A DNA stretch of 64,000 nt from Sphingosinicella microcystinivorans (GTDB lineage: Bacteria; Pseudomonadota; Alphaproteobacteria; Sphingomonadales; Sphingomonadaceae). A program made the position numbers and the translations under genes. The stretch lies in NCBI RefSeq assembly GCF_003634215.1, contig NZ_RBWX01000009.1:248001-312000 (forward strand). Reading direction: 5' to 3'. Below are positions 44,231 to 51,642 of the stretch, piece by piece. Within the stretch, counting starts at the first letter, position 1; every line of letters starts with the position of its first letter. The notes under the pieces are model-generated. The model had not been told where the DNA came from, made no database searches, and saw nothing but the letters and a program-made list of their open reading frames with translations.

Positions 44231-44995
44231 GTGCCGCAATGGCTTGAAGCAGGCGTGTGGGGGTTCGGCAGCGGGTGCGCGCTGCTGATCGGCGCCGCTT
44301 TCGCCACGCTCCGCCGCCCTTCGCAGCGATTGATCGCGGTGGTGATGGCGTTCGGCTCGGGCGTGCTGATCTCCGCGGTCGCTTTCGACCTGATGGACGA
44401 GGCCTATCGCCAGGGCGGCTTCGATGCCGCCGCCGCGGGATTCCTGGGCGGCGCCATTATCTATACCGCCGCAAACATCGCGATCTCCCGCCGGGGCGCG
44501 CGGCACCGCAAGCGATCAGGCTACAACCCCGACGAAAGCCAGACACCGGCCGCGGACAGCGGCGGGCTGGCCATCGCCGTCGGCGCACTGCTCGACGGCA
44601 TCCCCGAATCGATCGCGATCGGCGTCAGCCTGCTCGACGGCACGGGCGTCAGCCTCGTGATGGTCGCAGCGGTGTTCCTCTCGAACGTGCCGGAGGGGCT
44701 TTCAAGCGCCGCCGGGATGCGCGCGGCAGGGCGCGGACCAAAGTACATCTTTGGTGTCTGGGGCGGAATCGCGCTTGCCTCGGGGCTCGCGGCGCTGCTC
44801 GGCAACCTGTTGCTCGCGGGCGCAGACCCGAACGTGCTTGCCGCGACGACTGCGGTTGCAGCGGGGGGTATCCTTGCTATGCTTGTCGACACGATGATCC
44901 CGGAGGCCACCGAGGAAACGCCCGAATTCGCTGGGCTGATCGCGGTCACCGGATTTCTGTTCGCCTTCGTGCTTTCAAAGCTCGGCAGCGGATGA
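44231..44995 (+). CDS. ZIP family divalent metal transporter
   Basis: A 254-residue membrane protein with eight predicted helices. The ZIP signature regions are GALLDGIPESIAIGVSLL (helix 4, with the metal-binding HN/D-x-x-E-type residues) and FLSNVPEGLSSAAGMRAAG (helix 5), followed by GGILAMLVDTMIPEA. Start GTG 44231 is chosen because an in-frame ATG at 44153 adds a non-hydrophobic leader, and GGGGG precedes it. Ion specificity (Zn, Fe, Mn) is not decidable. Upstream of rpmB, 84 bases apart. Confidence 0.82.
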   Translation: MPQWLEAGVWGFGSGCALLIGAAFATLRRPSQRLIAVVMAFGSGVLISAVAFDLMDEAYRQGGFDAAAAGFLGGAIIYTAANIAISRRGARHRKRSGYNPDESQTPAADSGGLAIAVGALLDGIPESIAIGVSLLDGTGVSLVMVAAVFLSNVPEGLSSAAGMRAAGRGPKYIFGVWGGIALASGLAALLGNLLLAGADPNVLAATTAVAAGGILAMLVDTMIPEATEETPEFAGLIAVTGFLFAFVLSKLGSG

Positions 44996-45001
44996 GCGCG
45001 G

Positions 45002-45030
45002 TTGACGCGAAGGCGGGTCTCCCCTATAGG
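45002..45030 (+). promoter_or_regulatory. Sigma-70-type promoter for rpmB
   Basis: TTGACG at 45002-45007, a 17-base spacer, and TATAGG at 45025-45030, a close match to the housekeeping consensus, 50 bases before the rpmB start. Inferred. Confidence 0.6.
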
Positions 45031-45079
45031 CGCCCACTTTCAAGCCACGGCTGAAACACAAGATTCGAGGACGAAAACG

Positions 45080-45376
45080 ATGTCGCGCGTTTGCGAGCTG
45101 ACCGGTAAGGGTCGCCAGGTGGGTCACAATGTGTCTCACGCCAACAACAAGACCAAGCGGGTGTTCCTGCCGAACCTCCAGAACGTGTCGCTGATTTCCG
45201 ACGCGCTCGGTCGCACGGTGCGCCTGAAGGTTTCGACGCACGGCCTGCGCTCGGTGGAGCACAACGGCGGCCTCGACAACTGGCTGGTGAAGACCCGCGA
45301 CGAGAAGCTGAGCCTGAAGGCGCGCCGTTTGAAGCGCGACATCAAGAAGAAGCTGAACGCCGCCGCAGCCGCCTGA
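45080..45376 (+). CDS. rpmB: 50S ribosomal protein L28
   Basis: A 98-residue ribosomal protein. The start [34 protein letters not shown] is the canonical L28 N-terminus, and the sequence is rich in Lys/Arg as expected. The frame is open upstream to 45002, but the canonical start is at 45080. Ends in AAAAA; a strong hairpin terminator follows 24 bases later. Confidence 0.97.
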   Translation: MSRVCELTGKGRQVGHNVSHANNKTKRVFLPNLQNVSLISDALGRTVRLKVSTHGLRSVEHNGGLDNWLVKTRDEKLSLKARRLKRDIKKKLNAAAAA

Positions 45377-45399
45377 GCGGGTTCATTTTCGAAGATTTC

Positions 45400-45440
45400 G
45401 AAGGGCCGGTGGAGCGTCTCCACCGGCCCTTCTTCTTATT
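45400..45440. terminator. Bidirectional terminator between rpmB and phytase-like gene
   Basis: A perfect 15-base stem: GAAGGGCCGGTGGAG (45400-45414) pairs with CTCCACCGGCCCTTC (45418-45432) across a CGT loop, with a T-rich run TTCTTATT on the plus side. It separates the convergent rpmB and lipoprotein genes and probably serves both. Confidence 0.85.
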
Positions 45441-46410
45441 CGGGAAGCAGCTCGAACTTCAGGAGCAGCGTGCGCTGCGCGGCGTTGAAGTTGTCGTCGC
45501 TGATGAGATAGATGAACACGCGCGCGCCTTCGCGGCGAATGTCGATCCCCTCCATATTGTCGATGCTGACGGGCGGGCGCAGACGCGCGATCTCCCTGCC
45601 CTGCACGGTCGCGCCCTCCCGCATCTCCGCCAGCGGCACCTCGACGAGTGCCATCGCAACGCCGGTGAGCGGCGAGAAGGCGCGATTCAGGATGATGAGG
45701 CGTTCATCATCAAGCAGGGCGGCGTCCGTCGGCGAGAAGTTCGCGGGCGGGTGGTAGCGGAACGCGAGGTTCACGCGTGTGCCGTCCGGGCGCTGCACAG
45801 CGCCGACGGCGAGCGCGGGTCGGTCTCCGCCGTCCGGCGCCTCTTCGGCGATGACGAGCGGTACGCCGCCCGGCAGCATGACAAGCGTCTCCGCGCCACC
45901 GTTCAGCGGCCAGTCCTTCATTTCGGGAAGTGAATAGACCTGCTTTGCGCGCCATTCCGACTGGCCCAAAGGCACGACCCACAGGCTGTTCGTGCGCTCG
46001 AAGCCGACCAGCGCCTCTGCTCCGCCTGGACTGAGCACGAGCGATTCCGCGTCGCGCGTCGCTTTTGTGCCGGCCGCGCCATCGCGATCGAGAAGCATGC
46101 CGCCGCGGACGTTTTCGATGCCGACAAGCCGGCCATCCCGCTCCACGCGGTCGAAACTCAGCAAGATACCGGCATCGCCGACCGCATAACACCGATCGGG
46201 GCAGCGAAGCCCCGAGAGACCGCCAAACCAGGACGTCGCCGAGCGCAACGCCACGCCGCCCGCATATCTGAGGCGCCCCTCCCCCTGCCTCGCAGCGTCG
46301 CGGGCATCGAAGGGCACGGCGACGCTTTCGACGGCAAGCGGCTCAATAGCGGGCGGTGGGGCATTGCCGCAGGCGGCGATGGCAAGCAAAAGCAGGACGG
46401 GGACGCGCAT
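45436..46410 (-). CDS. Lipoprotein with phytase-like esterase domain
   Basis: A 324-residue predicted lipoprotein: MRVPVLLLLAIAACGNAPPP with the acylated C14. The remaining residues match the esterase-like domain of the phytase family: SATSWFGGLSGLRCPDRCYAVGDAG, GVEAL/AEALVGFERTNSLW, FSPTDAALLDDERLIILNR and DNMEGIDIR, a six-bladed propeller pattern. Enzymatic activity is inferred only. The stop lies within the rpmB terminator. Confidence 0.82.
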   Translation of the reverse strand: MRVPVLLLLAIAACGNAPPPAIEPLAVESVAVPFDARDAARQGEGRLRYAGGVALRSATSWFGGLSGLRCPDRCYAVGDAGILLSFDRVERDGRLVGIENVRGGMLLDRDGAAGTKATRDAESLVLSPGGAEALVGFERTNSLWVVPLGQSEWRAKQVYSLPEMKDWPLNGGAETLVMLPGGVPLVIAEEAPDGGDRPALAVGAVQRPDGTRVNLAFRYHPPANFSPTDAALLDDERLIILNRAFSPLTGVAMALVEVPLAEMREGATVQGREIARLRPPVSIDNMEGIDIRREGARVFIYLISDDNFNAAQRTLLLKFELLPE

Positions 46411-46504
46411 GGGGAATCGGCATAGGCGGCGGCATCACCGAATGCAAACAGCGGCCCGCTGACCCCTTAAAGGCCGCGAGCCGCTGCGCGCGTCTAACCG
46501 GTGC

Positions 46505-46873
46505 TTACCAGTAGGGGTTCACACCATAATGCGAATAGACGCGGTGCTGATACGCGCGGTCGAGCGCCGTATCCCGGCTCGCGTCGTCGAACGTGGGACC
46601 ACTGCGAAGCTGGTCTTCGGTAACGTCGAGGCGGTAGCCGTCCACATCCGTGTCGTACTTCAGGGTCGACCACGGCAGGCTGTGGTACTTCTCGCCCATC
46701 CCGAGAAAGCCGCCGACGGAGACGACAGCGTCGGTCACCCGGCCGCCGCGCTTCTCGATCATCAGCGATTTGACCGACCCGATCCGTTCGCCGTCACGGC
46801 CATAAACGGACGTTCCGTCCACCTTCTCCGACGAGATGAGGTCGTTGGTCTCGCTCATTTTTTCGTTCTGCAT
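46505..46873 (-). CDS. PRC-barrel domain protein
   Basis: A 122-residue soluble protein with a PRC-barrel (SSEKVDGTSVYGRDGERIGSVKSLMIEKRGGRVTDAVVSVGGFLGMGEKYHSLPWSTLKYD, residues about 12-80) and a short charged C-terminal part. PRC-barrel proteins are frequent members of alphaproteobacterial general stress regulons. The ATG at 46873 is preceded by GGAGGAGAG. The EcfG-type promoter at 46906-46930 lies 33 bases upstream, so stress induction is likely. Molecular function is unknown. Confidence 0.85.
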   Translation of the reverse strand: MQNEKMSETNDLISSEKVDGTSVYGRDGERIGSVKSLMIEKRGGRVTDAVVSVGGFLGMGEKYHSLPWSTLKYDTDVDGYRLDVTEDQLRSGPTFDDASRDTALDRAYQHRVYSHYGVNPYW

Positions 46874-46905
46874 CCTAAGCTCTCCTCCATTGGATATACC
46901 TGACC

Positions 46906-46930
46906 AACGGAGGCGGTCCCGGCCGGTTCC
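46906..46930 (-). promoter_or_regulatory. EcfG-type general stress promoter for the PRC-barrel gene
   Basis: On the minus strand GGAAC (46930-46926), a 16-base spacer, and CGTT (46909-46906): a perfect EcfG consensus, ending 33 bases from the ATG. Inferred promoter. Confidence 0.7.
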
Positions 46931-47030
46931 CCACGATTGGGATGAACCGAGGACCAAAACACGCCGTTCGTCGCATCCGCCCCGTTGACGCGGGCTGTGC
47001 AGACGGCATTGTGCGCGCGAGGAGACAAGT

Positions 47031-47504
47031 ATGCGCATGGGAATTCCGGGAGTTACGGCACGGCTGGCAATGATCGCGGTGGCGGGAGGCCTTGTCCTCG
47101 CCGGGTGCGAGAAGAAGAAGGACGCAGAAAAGCCCGCCGAAACCGAAGCCCCCGCGTCGCAGCCGGCGCAGGCACCTGCGGCCACTCCCCCCGCGCCGAT
47201 GCCCGAGGGCAATCCGCCGCCCCCCTCCGAACTTTCGCGCGACGTCCCCGCGATCACGCGCGGCAAGGCGCTCGCCGAGGCGAACTGCACGCGCTGCCAC
47301 GCCACGCAGCCCGGGCAGAAGAGCGCGAACGCCTCCGCCCCTTCGTTCGCCACGCTGTTCACGAGCTATCCGCCCGACTACATCGCCGAAGCCTTTGCCG
47401 AGGGCGTGTTCGTGGGCCACGGCGACATGCCCGCGTTCGAGTTCTCCCCCGAGCAGATCAACGACCTTGTCGCCTATCTCAAGACGCTCGGTCCTCCCGG
47501 CTGA
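47031..47504 (+). CDS. Cytochrome c lipoprotein
   Basis: A 157-residue small c-type cytochrome. The signal peptide ends in a lipobox, LVLAGC with C26, followed by a charged/Ala-Pro linker (residues 27-70). The heme site is CTRCH at 86-90, and the axial methionine is M133 in GHGDMPAFEF. The class I cytochrome fold fits about residues 75-155. Likely attached to the inner or outer membrane facing the periplasm as an electron shuttle. A haem-binding partner oxidase is not in the window. Confidence 0.9.
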   Translation: MRMGIPGVTARLAMIAVAGGLVLAGCEKKKDAEKPAETEAPASQPAQAPAATPPAPMPEGNPPPPSELSRDVPAITRGKALAEANCTRCHATQPGQKSANASAPSFATLFTSYPPDYIAEAFAEGVFVGHGDMPAFEFSPEQINDLVAYLKTLGPPG

Positions 47505-47721
47505 GCGGATCGCACAGCGTCGGCAGGCGGCGCGCATCCTCCACACTGTCGGCAAGGCGCTTCAGCACCACATCGAGAAGCGCACGGCCCGCCGTACGCG
47601 CATCCTCATCCTGCCCCGGATCGAACAATCCGCCCACATTGATGGCATCGAGCAGCGCCTTCGCCTCGCTGACCCGCCCGGCCAGCGCGAACGCCGCGCA
47701 TGACCGGCAGCTACAACACAT
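47479..47721 (-). CDS. Possible small protein or gene remnant
   Basis: A reading frame of 80 residues, MCCSCRSCAAFALAGRVSEAKALLDAI and onward to TLCDPLSREDRAS. Codon usage from the AFALAGR segment onward is GC3-rich like real genes, but the N-terminus looks unlike one, and no ribosome-binding site is clear. It could be a truncated or decayed gene. It lies downstream of luxI on the same strand, its last 26 bases overlapping the cytochrome gene, and a 33-residue plus-strand frame crosses it at 47700-47801. No family recognised. Confidence 0.3.
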   Translation of the reverse strand: MCCSCRSCAAFALAGRVSEAKALLDAINVGGLFDPGQDEDARTAGRALLDVVLKRLADSVEDARRLPTLCDPLSREDRAS

Positions 47722-47804
47722 TCGATTGGCCGATTGTGATCTTGAAAGAACGCGCGGCATCGCGCCGCGAAGCCGCGACTTTGGTGTCCAGCATGTTTTG
47801 AACT

Positions 47805-47825
47805 CGTCGTCCCTTTCGGGCGACG
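47805..47825 (-). terminator. Hairpin downstream of luxI
   Basis: On the minus strand CGTCG-CCC-GAAA-GGG-(A)-CGACG forms a stem with a GAAA tetraloop and one bulged base, five bases past the luxI stop. There is no T run, so it is either a weak terminator or an mRNA stabiliser. Confidence 0.45.
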
Positions 47826-47830
47826 CCTCC

Positions 47831-48454
47831 TCAGGCGACCGCTGAAAGCGTCTCTTCGGCCGGCAGCAGCGATTCCTTCACGCCCCAGTTGCGACGGATC
47901 AGCGTCAGCGTTTCGGGCGTGACGTTGATCCGCATCGCGGCGATCGATTCCGTGCCGTCCTTGCGCGGCAAGCCGAGCAGCTCGATATCCCAGCCCACCG
48001 ACAGGATCGTCGGCACCCAGCTCGAATGCGTCACGAAGATGAGCTGCTTGATATCGCGCATCAACGCGAACTCGATCGCGGCAACGGTGATGTTCTTGCG
48101 GCCCGTCCACTGGGCGAGCTTGTCCTTGACGTTGGGATTGGCGCACAGGCGCGTCATTTCCCAGGCGGTGTCATCCGCCGGAACCGGGCTCTGCACCATG
48201 TCGGCGAAATGCTCCGCCATCAGCGTCGGGACCGAACACGGCAGGAGGCGGATCGAGGCAACATGGTTGCCCTCCGCATCGACATCGATGATGTAAATGG
48301 CATCGTCGGTATCGTACTGGTCGATTTCCTTATCGCCGACGACCGGGATATCCCACTTCAGCCAGTCCACGAAGACACGCTTGCGGTCCTGGTGCATCTG
48401 ATCGATGAGCGCCTGGTTTTGCGACTTGTTCTTCGCCGTTACGAACTTGATCAT
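47831..48454 (-). CDS. luxI: N-acyl-homoserine lactone synthase (LuxI family)
   Basis: A 207-residue autoinducer synthase joining an acyl carrier protein acyl chain to SAM to give an acyl-homoserine lactone. Conserved LuxI residues are all found: R24/R26, F28, W34, D45, D48, R69, F83, E99 and R102. The ATG at 48454 has GAGGGGG just upstream, giving the usual N-terminus MIKFVTAKNK. It follows a luxR homologue on the same strand, 155 bases after its stop, with palindromes in that gap. Acyl chain length is unpredictable here; sphingomonads make diverse AHLs. Confidence 0.92.
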   Translation of the reverse strand: MIKFVTAKNKSQNQALIDQMHQDRKRVFVDWLKWDIPVVGDKEIDQYDTDDAIYIIDVDAEGNHVASIRLLPCSVPTLMAEHFADMVQSPVPADDTAWEMTRLCANPNVKDKLAQWTGRKNITVAAIEFALMRDIKQLIFVTHSSWVPTILSVGWDIELLGLPRKDGTESIAAMRINVTPETLTLIRRNWGVKESLLPAEETLSAVA

Positions 48455-48524
48455 AGCCCCCTCACGAAACACTGCGCCGTACAGCGCACCAGCAGTTTTT
48501 CCTTCTTAACTCAAAAATATGCAT

Positions 48525-48571
48525 GGTTACTATCCCGGTAACTACCGGGGACTGCGAACGTGTTTCACGTT
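48525..48571. promoter_or_regulatory. Palindrome cluster upstream of luxI (candidate lux box region)
   Basis: Two perfect inverted repeats: CCCGGTAACTACCGGG (48534-48549, arms of six) and AACGTG-TTT-CACGTT (48557-48571). A 12-base imperfect direct repeat, GGTTACTATCCC then GGTAACTACCGG, covers 48525-48548. Located about 70-115 bases before luxI, where LuxR-type regulators usually bind. Which of these is bound cannot be told from sequence. Confidence 0.5.
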
Positions 48572-48609
48572 TAAGGCAATTTTGAGTCAGGCGCGCCCGA
48601 AGGCGCCCT

Positions 48610-49353
48610 TCAGCTCAGGATATCCGCGAAGCTGAGCTGGCCGTTCCACAGCACGCGGGCGAGCAGTTGCTGGCGGGTGGCGACGCCGTAGCGGCGCTTT
48701 GCGATCTCGATATGCTCGTTGCACGTTTTGGGGCTGATGCCGAGCAGCCGCCCCATCATCGCATCACTTTTGCCGCGCGCGTAAAGCACGATGCAATCGA
48801 GCTGGCGCGGAGTCAGCGCGGCCGACGGGGGCAGCGGGATCGGTTCGTGCGTGCTGATGCGGCGGGCGGCTTCGAACGCGAACCAGCCGACCGATTGCGC
48901 GGCAGCCGCGCCATAATGATCGCTGCGGCGTTCGCGGCGCGTCGCGAACGAGCAGAGGCCGACAGTCGTGCCGCCTTTCGGCATCGGGACAGTGAAGCCG
49001 TCGAGCAGGCCTTCGGTGCGCGCGACACGCATCACGTCGCGCTGCCGCTCGCTCAGCACGACCATGTCCGGAATGTGCTTCCACGGGAAACCCGCAACCG
49101 CAATTTCGCAGGCCGCGAACACGGGATCGTCCACCCAGTAGGCGCGGTCACGGACCATTTCGACCCACACACCCGGATAGGTGGTGAGCTGCAAGGTTTC
49201 GGCCGGCACGCGGCTTTGCCGCGGTGAATGCAGCAAGGCGAAACAATCGAAACCGAGCTCTTCGGTAATGGCTTGCGTAAGATTGGTGAGGGTCAGCAGG
49301 TCGTTGGCCTTCTTGGCCTTGTCCACGAACGCCTGCACTTTTTTGAACAGCAT
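48610..49353 (-). CDS. luxR: LuxR-family autoinducer-binding regulator
   Basis: A 247-residue quorum-sensing regulator. The autoinducer-binding domain (about 20-165) shows the hallmark W/Y/D-P/W pattern in GVWVEMVRDRAYWVDDPVFAACEIAVAGFPW, and GGTTVGLCSFATRR follows. The C-terminal helix-turn-helix is ALTPRQLDCIVLYARGKSDAMMGRLLGISPKTCNEHIEIAKRRYGVATR. The pair with the downstream synthase is the standard luxR-luxI arrangement. A 19-base dyad lies 49 bases before its start. Confidence 0.92.
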   Translation of the reverse strand: MLFKKVQAFVDKAKKANDLLTLTNLTQAITEELGFDCFALLHSPRQSRVPAETLQLTTYPGVWVEMVRDRAYWVDDPVFAACEIAVAGFPWKHIPDMVVLSERQRDVMRVARTEGLLDGFTVPMPKGGTTVGLCSFATRRERRSDHYGAAAAQSVGWFAFEAARRISTHEPIPLPPSAALTPRQLDCIVLYARGKSDAMMGRLLGISPKTCNEHIEIAKRRYGVATRQQLLARVLWNGQLSFADILS

Positions 49354-49401
49354 TTCTCGTCCCTTGCGGTGACGACCCCTTGCACTCCCGGACCCCTTGA
49401 T

Positions 49402-49426
49402 TCGGATAAAACCTATCCGATATCGG
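49402..49426. promoter_or_regulatory. Lux-box-like dyad upstream of luxR
   Basis: TCGGATAAAACCTATCCGA (49402-49420; arms of seven, five-base centre) overlaps the perfect palindrome CCGATATCGG (49417-49426). It lies 49-73 bases before the luxR ATG. A 19-base dyad is close to the size of a lux box; autoregulation of luxR is inferred. Confidence 0.5.
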
Positions 49427-49454
49427 CACTTAGACGCAAATGCTGAGACGAGCG

Positions 49455-49928
49455 TTAACGCCGCGCGGCAAAGAATTCGCGCAGCAGGACCGCGGACGCG
49501 GACGCGGAGATATCCGGATACACATCCGGGCGGTGGTGGCAGGAGGGGCTGGCGAAGATGCGCGGGCCATGCTCGACGCCGCCGCTCTTAGGATCGGACG
49601 CGCCGTAATAGAGCCGCCGAATGCGCGCCGCGCTGATCGCCGCCGCGCACATCGGGCACGGCTCGAGCGTCACATAGAGGTCGCATCCCGAGAGCCGCTG
49701 GGAGCCGATGCGCGCAGCGGCCGCGCGGATCACCAGCATCTCGGCGTGGGCGGTGGGATCCGAAAGTTCAAGCGTCCGGTTGCCGTCGGCTGCAAGCACG
49801 GTGCCGTCCGCATCGACGATCACGGCACCGACCGGCACCTCGCCGCGTTCCGCCGCCGCGCGCGCCTCGCCAAGCGCTGCGGCCATCGCACCGCCGGCTG
49901 CGAAATCGGAGAGAGAGCCTACGCTCAT
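49455..49928 (-). CDS. tadA: tRNA-specific adenosine deaminase
   Basis: Deaminates A34 of tRNA-Arg(ACG) to inosine. The 157-residue protein has the zinc motif H61-A-E63 (TAHAEMLVIR) and P-C91-PMC94 (LEPCPMC), with the tRNA-side DGNRTLELSDPTAHAE typical of TadA. The first 14 residues could be omitted if the internal Met (MAAALGEAR) starts it. Upstream of luxR on the same strand with a 101-base gap holding the lux-box-like dyad; downstream of the anchored protein gene. No partner for RNA editing. Confidence 0.93.
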   Translation of the reverse strand: MSVGSLSDFAAGGAMAAALGEARAAAERGEVPVGAVIVDADGTVLAADGNRTLELSDPTAHAEMLVIRAAAARIGSQRLSGCDLYVTLEPCPMCAAAISAARIRRLYYGASDPKSGGVEHGPRIFASPSCHHRPDVYPDISASASAVLLREFFAARR

Positions 49929-50073
49929 GTTGGGCTGCCTTGCGCGTGCACGGCGCCGGTTTCAACGACGCGGCGCGCAAGGTCAATCACGCCGAAGCGA
50001 TTACGCCCCCAAAAATTGTGCGCCCCGGCGGGAGGGGGATTCCGGCCGGGGCGCTCGACGGCAATGCTGTTGC

Positions 50074-50373
50074 TTACTGCTTGGCGCTACCGTCGTCTCC
50101 AGCGGGGGTGATTTCCACCGTCGGAACGTCAATATCAACCTTGTCGGTCTTCACCTCGACGTCAGGAACCGGAACGCTTGCCGATTCCGTCCCGACGTTG
50201 ATCTCGCCGGTTTCGACCTGAACTTCCGGTATCTCGCCGCCCGAGACGCTGACTTGTGGCGTCTTCAGATCGCCGCTCGCATCGACATTGAACAGACCCA
50301 GGGCATAGCCGACGACGGCCAGCAGAACGATCACAGCGACGACGATAACGATGGTGCGACTGCCTTTATCCAC
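50074..50373 (-). CDS. Small anchored periplasmic protein of unknown function
   Basis: A 99-residue protein with one N-terminal hydrophobic anchor (TIVIVVAVIVLLAVVGYALGLF) then a negatively charged, Val/Glu-rich domain with repeating V-E-V-x patterns (VSVSGGEIPEVQVETGEINVGTESASVPVPDVEVKTDKVDI). Start GTG at 50373 (with GGGAGAT upstream) is favoured: ATG 50397 lies only ten bases from the predicted promoter -10 element. No family recognised. Located upstream of tadA with a possible EcfG-type promoter, so it may be stress-related. Confidence 0.65.
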   Translation of the reverse strand: MDKGSRTIVIVVAVIVLLAVVGYALGLFNVDASGDLKTPQVSVSGGEIPEVQVETGEINVGTESASVPVPDVEVKTDKVDIDVPTVEITPAGDDGSAKQ

Positions 50374-50406
50374 GGCATATCTCCCTGTTGTTTTCACTGA
50401 GCCGCC

Positions 50407-50432
50407 AACGCGCGGTGTGCGGATTTGGTTTC
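50407..50432 (-). promoter_or_regulatory. Near-consensus EcfG-type promoter
   Basis: Minus strand: GAAAC (50432-50428; one mismatch from GGAAC), a 17-base spacer and CGTT (50410-50407), 34 bases before the GTG of the small anchored protein. Weaker than the other two EcfG-type sites in the window. Confidence 0.4.
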
Positions 50433-50541
50433 ATCCGTTGTTTCAGGGTCGACACGATTTTCCGTCGGCGTTCTCTTGCAACCGCGCGCCGCATCGTCCA
50501 ATGCCCGTGCCGTCCGAACAGAGAGCAGGAAAGCTGGCAAC

Positions 50542-51642
50542 ATGACGAAGGCCCCGACCGCGAAGCCCTGGATAAGCGCTATCGAGGCTTATGTGCCGGG
50601 CCGCGCGCAGGCCGCTCCGGGCGTAACGCTCGTCAAGCTCTCCTCGAACGAGAACCCCCGCGGCGCGAGCGCGAAGGCGATCGAGGCGATGCGCGCCGCC
50701 GTCGGCAAGGCGAACCGCTACCCGGACGCCAGCAGCCACGATCTGCGCGAAGCCATCGCGGCGCTGCACGGCCTCGAGGCGGACCGCATCGTCTGCGGCA
50801 CCGGATCTGACGAAATCCTGCAGTGCATCGCCCTCGCCTACGCCGGCCCCGGCGACGAGGTGCTCTACGTGCGCCACGGCTTCATGGTCTATCCGATCGC
50901 CGCCGAGCGCGCGGGCGCGACGCCGGTCGCGGCGCCGGACACGGATTACACGGCCGATGTGGATGCGCTGCTCGCCGCCGTCACCGAGCGGACGAAAGTC
51001 GTCTACCTCGCCAACCCCAACAACCCAACCGGCACGCTGATCGCCCAGAGCGAGGTTGAGCGGCTGCACGCCGGACTGCCGCCGCACGTGCTGCTGGTGA
51101 TCGATTCCGCTTATGCCGAATATGTCGAGGAGCCGGGCTACGACGACGGCATCGCGCTTGCGCGTGTCCACCCGAACGTCGTGATGACGCGGACCTTCTC
51201 GAAGATCTACGGCCTCGCGGCGGAGCGCATCGGCTGGGCCTACGGCGCGCCGGATGTGATCGACATGGTGAACCGCATCCGCGGCCCGTTCAACGTCACC
51301 AGCGCCGGGCTTGCGGGCGCGGTCGCCGCGCTTGCCGACCAGGACTTCGTGGCCACATGCCGCGCCGACAACGCCCGCAACCGCGCGGCGCTTATCGCTG
51401 CCGTGGAAGCGCTCGACAACAAGGGGCTGCGCGCAGTGCCTTCGGCGGCGAACTTCGTGCTGGTGACGTTTCCCGAAACGGGGGCGCACACGGCGGAGGC
51501 GGCGAACGCCTACCTCACCGAACGCGGGTTCCTGACACGCTGGCTACCGAACCAGGGCCTTGGCAACGCCCTGCGCATCTCGATCGGCACCGACGAGGAA
51601 ACGCAGGCCGTGATCGGCGCTCTCCGCGCCTTCCTCGGCTGA
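50542..51642 (+). CDS. hisC: Histidinol-phosphate aminotransferase
   Basis: PLP aminotransferase of histidine synthesis (it may also act on aromatic 2-oxoacids). From the start 50542 the protein has 366 residues: KLSSNENPRGASAKAIEAMRAA, NPNNPTGTLI, YVEEPGYDD and the PLP lysine K221 in TRTFSKIYGLAAERIGWAYG. The frame continues upstream, but the known N-terminus and the AGGAAAG-like site fit 50542. The stop overlaps tyrA by one base. Adjacent tyrA suggests possible dual use in tyrosine/phenylalanine synthesis. Confidence 0.93.
   Translation: MTKAPTAKPWISAIEAYVPGRAQAAPGVTLVKLSSNENPRGASAKAIEAMRAAVGKANRYPDASSHDLREAIAALHGLEADRIVCGTGSDEILQCIALAYAGPGDEVLYVRHGFMVYPIAAERAGATPVAAPDTDYTADVDALLAAVTERTKVVYLANPNNPTGTLIAQSEVERLHAGLPPHVLLVIDSAYAEYVEEPGYDDGIALARVHPNVVMTRTFSKIYGLAAERIGWAYGAPDVIDMVNRIRGPFNVTSAGLAGAVAALADQDFVATCRADNARNRAALIAAVEALDNKGLRAVPSAANFVLVTFPETGAHTAEAANAYLTERGFLTRWLPNQGLGNALRISIGTDEETQAVIGALRAFLG

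Noticed and set aside
48454-48472. Upstream ATG at 48472 as luxI start
   Set aside because: The six extra residues precede the canonical MIKF start, and the best ribosome-binding site sits before 48454.
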